64,000 bases of DNA from Brachionus plicatilis (lineage: Eukaryota > Rotifera > Eurotatoria > Ploima > Brachionidae). The position numbers and the translations under genes are program-made. Every line of letters starts with the position of its first letter. Position 1 is the stretch's first letter. Shown piece after piece: positions 57,801 through 64,000 of the stretch. The notes under the pieces are model-generated. The model had not been told where the DNA came from. It searched no databases and saw nothing but the letters and a program-made list of their open reading frames with translations. The stretch is taken from contig QEOQ01000207.1 in the NCBI GenBank assembly GCA_010279815.1, positions 468,962-532,961 on the forward strand, in the 5' to 3' direction.

Positions 57801-60800
57801 TGATCCAGGCGAGCAAGATGGGTCGTCCGGATCATGCTCTGAGCCAAAATTGTGTCCTATTTCGTGTGCAAATGTTATCTGAGAAACAGCTTCGGGCACT
57901 CTCGATTGATAATTTACCACAGTCACTATGCCACTGTTGAGACTTTTGGCGACACCTTGCAATGTTTGACGCTTTTCGCAAACACCACCAACACTGCCTG
58001 CTAATTTGGCCACCCAAGCCAGACCCAGCGTTCCGTCAGTAAAATCACGAGCTGTAAATGTGTAAGACAAACAATAGTCTGTAAAGTTGTCCAGTGAGAC
58101 GTAGTTTAAAAAACTTGACACATCCAAGTACGGCTCACACAACTTTAGTTCTTCAGGTGACAAACCAGTGCCGTTTTGACATTGTTCTTGAGTTATTATT
58201 TTTGTTCTGTAAATCATAAACTGAAGACCTATTAAGTATTTTTCTTTATTTTGATCGTAGAATGGTAGGCTATTGTAGATTGTGTTGAGGGCTTCTACAT
58301 GTTTGTTTAAGTAGAAAAGCAAAAATGTGGTTGTTTTATCCATATCCTTTATTTAAAAAAATTTAATTTTAAATTTATTTTTTAAATTAGCCAAGTTTTT
58401 GTTTACTTTGTTTCCTTCATTATTGAATATTTCGGTGTGTAGCTGTGGATCTACTCTCAAGTACAAATTACATATTGTCTTGTCACCAGGCCATCTAAGC
58501 CGTCCATCATCTGATTGACGTTTGGTTTTTTTCCAAAATTTTTCATTAGCTTCACGATAATATTTGCTGTATTCGTCACGTGATTGCTCCAAATAACTAT
58601 ATGGATCATAGCCCTTGTAAAAAATGATTAAAAAATATTTGATTTTTGAAAATAGCTAAGGTATTCATCTTTTGTTTTAACTATTTATTTTAGACGAAAA
58701 TTTAACATATTCTGAATTCTAGTCATTTTAATTTTTACAAAAATTTTAATAATGCAAATCAAATTTTTTTTTTCTCAAAGTCAAAAATTAGTGTTGTAAA
58801 TTGGTTCAATGTATCATCTTAATTTATATTCATATTTTTTTTTTAATATTATTTAAGTGAGATAGAAAAAAAACATAAAAAAAGAGTTAATTTTCTTAAT
58901 TTTTTTTTTATTTTCAAAATAAAAAAGGTATATTAAGTTTTGAAATTTTAGATGCTCGTTTTGATCTAAAAAAATTTGATATGAAACTTCAATTTGCCTT
59001 CAAAATATATTCAAATAAAAAAATAAGTTCTTATGGAACATTTAAATTTCAATAATTTCTTATCATTTTCAAAAACTTCAAATTAAATTTTTTTTAATTC
59101 TTATTTTACTTGTTAAACAAAATTTTTTTTTAAATAATTTTTAAAAATTTATTCAAATAGAAAGAAATTCTCATGGAACATTTAAATTTAATAATTAATA
59201 ATAATAATTTCTTTTCATTTTCAAAATACTTAAAATGAAATATTTTTTATTTTATTTAACTTTTATAAAAAAAATTTTTTTTTATAATTTTCAAAATTTA
59301 TTCAATTAAAAAATAAAATTCTCATGGAACATTTAAATTTCACATTCAATTTTTAACAACGATAATTAAATCACGCAACCATTTCTTAATTTTTTCAAAA
59401 TACTTCAAATGAAAATTTTTTTATTTTTATTTAACTTTTTTAACAAAATTTTTTTTAATTATTTTTAAAATTTATTCAAATAAAAATTAAAATTCTCATG
59501 GAACATTTAAATTTCTTATTCATTTTTTAACAAAGATAATTAAAACACGCAACCATTTCTTAATATTTTCAAAATACTTTAAATGAAAATTTTTTTATTT
59601 TTATTTAACTTTTATAAAAAATTTTTTTTAATAATTTTCAAAATTTATTCAATTAAAAAAAAAAGTTCCAATGGAATATTTAAATTTCAATAATTTATTT
59701 TCATTTTCAAAATACTTCAAATGAAATTTTTTTTTTATTTTTATTTTAGGCAATGTGAAATTTTAGTACAAAAATTACAGTACAAAAAGTAAAAACGCTA
59801 TAATTTATTTTCTAATTGTGCAAAAATGACTCTTTAAAAAGTACAATATTGTACAAATTTTGTGCAACCGAATTACAGGCTCTGCAAAAACTCTGCAATT
59901 TTCTGTAAAATGCACACCATTAAAAAATGTTTGATTAAAAAATGCAATAAATTGCAGAGTTTTTGCAGAGCCTGGAATTCGGTTGCACAAAATTTGTACA
60001 ATATTGTACTTTCTATAGAGTCATTTTTGCACAATTAGAAAATAAATTATAGCGTTTTTACTTTTTGTACTGTAATTTTTGTACTAAAATTTCACATCGC
60101 CTTTATTTTACACGTTAAACAAAATTTTTTTTAAATAATTTTCAAAATTTATTCAAACAGAAAGAAATTCTCATGGATCATTTAAACTAAAGTTAAATTA
60201 AAAAAATTTTCACTCACCTCATCTTTAACTCTCTGCTTAAACAAAGCCTGCTGTTCGTCATTCATCCATTCTTTGACGCTTCTCTTCTCCGAAGCACATC
60301 CAATTTGACGGTCATCGTCGGGCTCACTGAACTTGGCCTTTTGTATAGAGCGCTTGAATTGCTTCAATTTGGTCCGGTCCAAATTGACATCTTTCTCGTT
60401 GTAAATAATCGAGTGGGCGCCCAACGAGTGATTGTATCTCTTGGACGGTTCGATAAAAAACTTTCCCAATTTAGCGGACGTGATGGTGCCGTAGAAAACA
60501 CCGTCAATGATGCTGCCGCTGGCCGACGAGCTATTCGGCTCGTCAATTAAATATCCACGATAAAAATTGAGTGCATTGTTTAAATTGATGGTCGTGTGTT
60601 CGCTGTTTATTTCGACCTTTTGGTTAAAATAGTTGTGCTCATCGACGGCAACAAGTCGCAGCTTTAAATCGTTGCCATGGCTTTTCAGATTCAAATAGAT
60701 GTGCTGGTCGAGCGAGCGGCGCACTCTCGAGTGCTTGTCGTTCAAGTTACTCGGGTCGTAGTTTAACTTGTCATATTTTAGAATAAACGGATTTGAGTTT

Positions 60801-60980
60801 AAGTTGTCCGTGTCTAAAAAGCAGCATAGATTAGGCTCAGCGAGCACATTTAGCATTCAAGTACTTACAGAGGCCGTGGGACGGCACCACATTGAATAAA
60901 TAGATGAAAATAAATAGTCTGGTGAGAGCGGTGCTGACAAGAGTCCGCTTTGTCTCTGTGTATTTGCTCGATGTGTTCAT
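51848..60980 (-). CDS. ADAM10: ADAM10 (Kuzbanian-type) membrane metalloprotease
   Basis: A zinc sheddase that cuts Notch, cadherins and other membrane proteins. Six exons: 60980-60869, 60813-60218, 58613-58407, 58346-57659, 55072-54237, 52330-51848; phases match throughout, about 973 aa. Order: signal peptide (LTRLFIFIYLFNVVPSHG), prodomain with likely cysteine switch QIGCASEKR and a basic KKTKR site, catalytic domain with HEIGHNFGSEHD and Met-turn YIMYRRAT, ADAM10-type disintegrin (CGNGIVEEGEECDCGY, GKACSPSQGPCC), cysteine-rich part (GSICEKYEMQQC, LKPGSPC), one membrane segment (TYWWAASLIVVGLIVFMIAF), then KVCSVHTPSSNPRKPP, nearly invariant in ADAM10. The last exon adds a 160-aa Lys/His/Ser-rich cytoplasmic tail; human ADAM10 is 748 aa with a far shorter tail. 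That join uses a weak donor (GTTGGT) and is inferred from phase. Confidence 0.92.
53142..53267. repeat. Array of C-tracts (G-tracts on the ADAM10 sense strand)
   Basis: Eight runs of four to six C: 53142-53146, 53157-53162, 53172-53176, 53187-53190, 53204-53207, 53232-53235, 53248-53251, 53264-53267. They are separated by T-rich spacers, some reading CCGTAAATTTTTCCCC. On the transcribed (minus-sense) RNA these are G-runs that could form quadruplexes with long loops. Confidence 0.8.
53640..54055. mobile_element. Foldback element of the TTTACG family
   Basis: Left part has TTTACGAAAAATAAAGTAAATTTACAAA at about 53688-53715 and right part has its inverse ending near 54050 (TTTGTAAATTTACTTTATTT...TCGTAAAA). 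The inner AAAATGTCCAAA motif is shared with 38605 and 48896. The outer ends are decayed. Confidence 0.6.
55315..55621. mobile_element. GGCAATGTGAAA foldback MITE, left end lost
   Basis: Arms TGTGCAAAAATGGTTCTGCAAAAAGTACAATATTGTACAA and inverse surround the CTCTGCAAAAACTCTGCA core. The right end finishes GTACTAAAATTTCACATTGCC, as in the complete copy at 59749-60101. The left terminus is replaced by TATATA-rich sequence. Confidence 0.75.
56577..57186. mobile_element. Mariner-like MITE, CAGTACTG ends, TA target site
   Basis: A 610-bp element beginning CAGTACTGATTTTTTCGAGT and ending with the inverse, CAGTACTG. It is flanked by TA on both sides (56575-56576, 57187-57188), the target duplication of Tc1/mariner-type transposases. 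The termini continue as inverted GGTTTTACCAAAATTTTAG and TTTACGGGAATTCCGGTAA. No transposase frame. Confidence 0.85.
57440..57505 (-). mobile_element. LINE/SINE 3' end (AGCTTTAGTTCGGTACAG)
   Basis: On the minus strand AAGCTTTAGTTCGGTACAGA followed by CAAATAAATAAAATAATGAA matches the tails at 62263 and 63189. Confidence 0.6.
58614..60217 (-). repeat. Intron 2 of ADAM10 with a ~140-180-bp tandem array
   Basis: TTCTYATGGAACATTTAAATTT recurs at about 59030, 59171, 59311, 59491, 59667 and 60167, with CATTTTCAAAATACTTCAAATGAAA and TTTTTATTTAACTTTT between. The last unit is split by the foldback element at 59749-60101. Confidence 0.75.
59749..60101. mobile_element. Complete GGCAATGTGAAA foldback MITE with 9-bp TSD
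   Basis: A 353-bp near-complete palindrome from GGCAATGTGAAATTTTAGTA to TACTAAAATTTCACATCGCC. It is flanked by TTTATTTTA on both sides (59740-59748 and 60102-60110). Core: CTCTGCAAAAACTCTGCAAT and inverse around GCACACCATTAAAAAATG. It interrupts a tandem-repeat unit, so the empty site can be read from neighbouring units. Confidence 0.88.
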
Positions 60981-62039
60981 TCGGCCTTGGACCAATATTT
61001 ATGTCAGCATCAAAATTTTATCTAAAATTTTTGTTCTTTATTTTTTTTTAATTAAGCTCATAAAGCAAATAATTCAAATTAGTACGTACTTAACATTCTT
61101 TTGGTACAATCAACCACTAAATAGAATGTTAAGCAACAATTTTGAGGCCTAATTAAACCTCATATTTATTGACTTGGATTTTTATTTTTTTTTTTTCATT
61201 CAAATAAAATCCCTCTAATTGAAAAATGAAATAATTACTACTAAATGTTAATAGAATAGAAAATAAGTTGTGTGCGTGCTTATCTTAAATCATCTGCATC
61301 AAAATTGTCCTCTTTGTAATACCGTAAGATTATACAACTTAAACAACAAAAAAAACAATCATTACATTAGCATAAAATTAAAATTCTAATTGATCGTCGT
61401 TCGATCATAATCAGCTAGATGAGACGAATTTAATTAACCACTCCTGAATCTCTTCTGACTTCTTTTAAAGACTGTGACATACTTGAAGACCTAATATTGA
61501 TCTAATTAATACCGAGAAAGAAAGAGATCACTTAAAATCATTTTCAGCTTTATTATTATTATTTTATTATTTATTAAAATTAAAGTCCCATGGACAAGTA
61601 TAAAAAAAAAGAAAAAAAGTAGAATAGAAAAAGTTATTATAAAAAATTATTTTTAAAAAATTTCATAATTTATGGAAAAAAAAAAATCTTAAGTTGTTGA
61701 ACAACAAATTTAATTGAGTCGAACCAAACCTCGGTTTGCACAAAGGAAGACATGGTCAATAATAGAGAGTGACGTTTTTGTATTATAATCAAATGTATCG
61801 ATTGAATTGAATTGTTTATCTGTCTACAATACGAAGAGTTTTTTTGGTCAAAATGTTCATAGTTTCCTTTTAACAAAAACCAATAGGCTATTACACAAAA
61901 TACTTTGACGAAGCTTTATAATAAATAAGAGATATGTTGGGACAGGACTGAGTCATTCTATTCCATTGGTTGAAAGACTGGTGAAGGTATACAAAGAAGG
62001 TTTCGAATCAAGATATATTGAATACCCAACTCCATTGTG
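60981..62039. other. 5' flank of ADAM10
   Basis: The first 300 bases upstream of the ATG at 60980 have no clear TATA box. The stretch 61250-61530 is more complex (AATTGATCGTCG, GATCATAATCAGC) and may hold promoter elements. No genes were found. Confidence 0.4.
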
Positions 62040-62330
62040 TAATTGCTACCTTACTATTTCTTCTTTTTTTCCTGAAACTTATTAAAACATTTGCCACATG
62101 TAACAATCTTTTCCAATTTATGTCTTTTCAACTTTCATTTTTTAGCTTATTTACTTTATTTTGATTCTTTATTTTTATCTCATTTTATTGACTTTAATTT
62201 TATTTTTATTTTATTTCATTTTTATTTTATTTATTTTTTTTTATTTTACTTTTTAACTTATTCTGAAGGAGCTTTAGCTCGGTACAGAAAACAAATAAAT
62301 AAAATAAATAAAATAATAAAGAAACGATGA
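62040..62330 (+). mobile_element. LINE/SINE 3' end, copy 1
   Basis: Starts near TTGCTACCTTACTATTTCTT and ends CTGAAGGAGCTTTAGCTCGG, TACAGAAAACAAATAAATAA and an AAATA-rich tail. About 250 bases align with 62985-63235, including TTAGAAC..AACATTT and CATTTAGCT-TTT blocks. Confidence 0.6.
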
Positions 62331-62984
62331 TCTTTTAAATTTTTACTCAATTACTAACTTTTGTCTTCATTCAAAAACCTATCTTTATTCTTCCACCAGT
62401 CTAATCAAGATATAATTCCATTTGGAAAAATTCGAGTGAAAAAATTCCAGAAAATTATCCACTCTCAAAATTTTAATTACATGATAAATTTATTTTAAAT
62501 TAATACAAAATTAATTTTTTTTATTTATTAAAAAATATATTTTGGGGATTCCCGGGCTTGTCTGAAAGCCTTCGTTTAAACTCTATTTTAAAAAGTTACC
62601 ATATGTCTATAAAAAAGACTAATTGGAAAAAATAATAGTTAAAAATATAAGCAAAATAGTTAATTATATGAAAATTTGATTTTAAAATTTAAAAGTTAAA
62701 TAACTAAAAATTTAAATATTTATTTTTAATAAATTTAAAAAAAAATAAAAAAAAAACAGAACAAGTCTTTGAATTCTTCTCTATTTATTCGGACATTAAA
62801 TGTTCTATAATGGAGAAATAAAATAATATGATTATTTTGATGGTTTAATTTATAATTTTATTCCCTTTTTTTAATTACATTAAAATATTGAAAAAAATCA
62901 TAATTTTAGTACTTATTACAATTGGATTTTTTCCAATAGAATTCTATTTTAGTGATTTTAGTGATTTCCACTGGAATTTTTCCT
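62331..62984. other. AT-rich spacer
   Basis: No features recognised. Confidence 0.35.
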
Positions 62985-63235
62985 TTCTTTCGTAATTGCT
63001 ATCAAACAATTTCTTCTTCCTGAACTTTAGAATATTTAAACATTTCTAACATTTAGCTGTTTCAATTTATCTTTTTTAATTTTCATTTTATTTCTTAGTC
63101 TTATTTATCCTTTTTTTTCTTAATATTTATTTTTTTTTATTTTATCTTATTTAACTTTGTTTTAATAATTATTTTTTTAATATTTTTATTCTGAAGGAGC
63201 GTTAGCTCGGTACAGGTTAACAAAAAAATAAAAAA
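62985..63235 (+). mobile_element. LINE/SINE 3' end, copy 2
   Basis: Ends CTGAAGGAGCGTTAGCTCGG, TACAGGTTAACAAAAAAATA. Same family and orientation as copy 1. A third, shorter tail (GAACGACATTTAGCTCAGTA) lies at 63541-63600. Confidence 0.6.
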
Positions 63236-63540
63236 AAAATTAACTTATGTCTCATTAAAAATTACTCTATTCTAATCATTAGAATATTTTTATTAAAATA
63301 ACCATCAATCTAACGTTGTAACGTTGTTCACGCTAAAACTTAATAAAAATAATTTCAAGTAAAAAATGGGGTCTAAACCATATCACTCTAGGAAACTTAA
63401 TAATATAAGTCTTTAATCTGATTTATTGTTGACTACTCGTTCCGTGTCGAATAATTTAAGTCTTACAAATTCCAGCAGTTATATACTTAAAATAAAATAT
63501 GATTCTCCTTCCAACTTTATTCGCCACGAGACCTTAAACA

Positions 63541-63600
63541 TGAACGACATTTAGCTCAGTACAAATAAAACAAATAAATTTAAAAAATAAAATAAATTTA
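63541..63600 (+). mobile_element. LINE/SINE 3' end, copy 3 (short)
   Basis: GAACGACATTTAGCTCAGTA followed by CAAATAAAACAAATAAATTT. Only the terminal motif and tail are recognisable. Confidence 0.5.
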
Positions 63601-63703
63601 GATTTCTCTTCTTAAGTCTCACATGTAGATTTTCTAATTGAGATGGACTCTTCTATCTTTAGTTTTCAAACTTTTTATTATTTTTGTTGCTAATCTGTAT
63701 CTA

Positions 63704-63815
63704 CAGTACAAATAAAAACTAACTTGTACGCATTTTGTTCATCGACTCTTCTTCAACTATTCTAGTTGCGAAAGGAAGAGTCGGGAAATGTACAAGTTTG
63801 TTTTAAATTGTACTG
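63704..63815. mobile_element. Short mariner-like MITE, CAGTACAA ends, TA target site
   Basis: A 112-bp palindrome from CAGTACAAATAAAAACTAAC to TTGTACTG, flanked by TA at 63702-63703 and 63816-63817. Inner arms GACTCTTC and GAAGAGTC pair too. Confidence 0.75.
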
Positions 63816-64000
63816 TAGCTAAAACTTAATTAATTTTAGACTAAATTTTCTTAAGATAAAATAAAAATAAACAAGTTGGATAGAAATTTAAATAATTAAA
63901 ATGAAATAAGGAATTTTTAACAATAGAGTCATTTGACTCATTTAAAAAATTTTTGATAAATTCTTATCTTTTTAACATATTTTTCAAATAAACAACTCTT

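Noticed and set aside
1..64000. tRNA genes, rRNA and CRISPR arrays
   Set aside because: I looked for GGTTCRANNCC B-boxes, rRNA-like GC-rich blocks and regular spacer arrays. Only partial matches such as GGTTCAAATTA near 17975 turned up, with no cloverleaf.

Overview
The window is animal nuclear DNA: very AT-rich, with introns from 55 bp to several kb, GT/AG splice sites, AATAAA signals, and families found in bilaterian animals (ZEB zinc-finger repressors, ADAM10, astacins with EGF and ShKT tails). No operons, CRISPR arrays or rRNA are visible. I cannot name the species. Long AT runs, many degenerate non-LTR retrotransposon ends and many short palindromic transposons would suit a small spiralian or other protostome (for instance a rotifer), but that is a guess.

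Layout. 1-2160: flank of the first gene. 2162-7305 (+) and 16153-21573 (+): two tandem ZEB/zfh1-type zinc-finger genes sharing one intron position and the CtBP-binding PLDLS motif; both lack the ZEB homeodomain. About 7.9-16 kb between them is non-coding, with some more complex islands that could be regulatory and a tandem array running into the first exon of the second gene. 21.9-22.3 kb: a LINE 3' end. 25346-29505 (-): a five-exon leucine-rich-repeat gene. 31.4-41 kb: two nearly identical intronless astacin genes, each downstream of a recent copy of an RTE-like element, with a broken RING-finger gene between them. 41.8-44.6 kb: a nest of LINE fragments and two palindromes, one 856 bp long. 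45226-47230 (-): a two-exon gene of unknown family with CDK-type TPVK motifs. 48.7-51 kb: a transposon with 8-bp target duplications and a gypsy fragment. 51848-60980 (-): a six-exon ADAM10 gene, joined exon by exon with matching phases, whose introns hold several palindromic transposons. 61-64 kb: flank with LINE/SINE 3' ends.

How the genes relate. The two ZEB genes are duplicates with a tract of exact nucleotide identity over the C-terminal finger cluster. The two astacins match almost only within their coding sequence. ADAM10 is a membrane sheddase; the astacins are secreted proteases. Nothing in the sequence ties the ZEB, LRR, astacin and ADAM10 genes into one pathway.

Most striking points: a tandem array made of degenerate copies of the 5' exon of the second ZEB gene; a 176-nt perfectly identical tract between the ZEB paralogs; loss of the ZEB homeodomain; astacin duplication confined to the CDS; a family of palindromic GGCA-ended transposons with 8-9 bp target duplications; and a ~95-bp direct repeat flanking a young RTE-like insertion.
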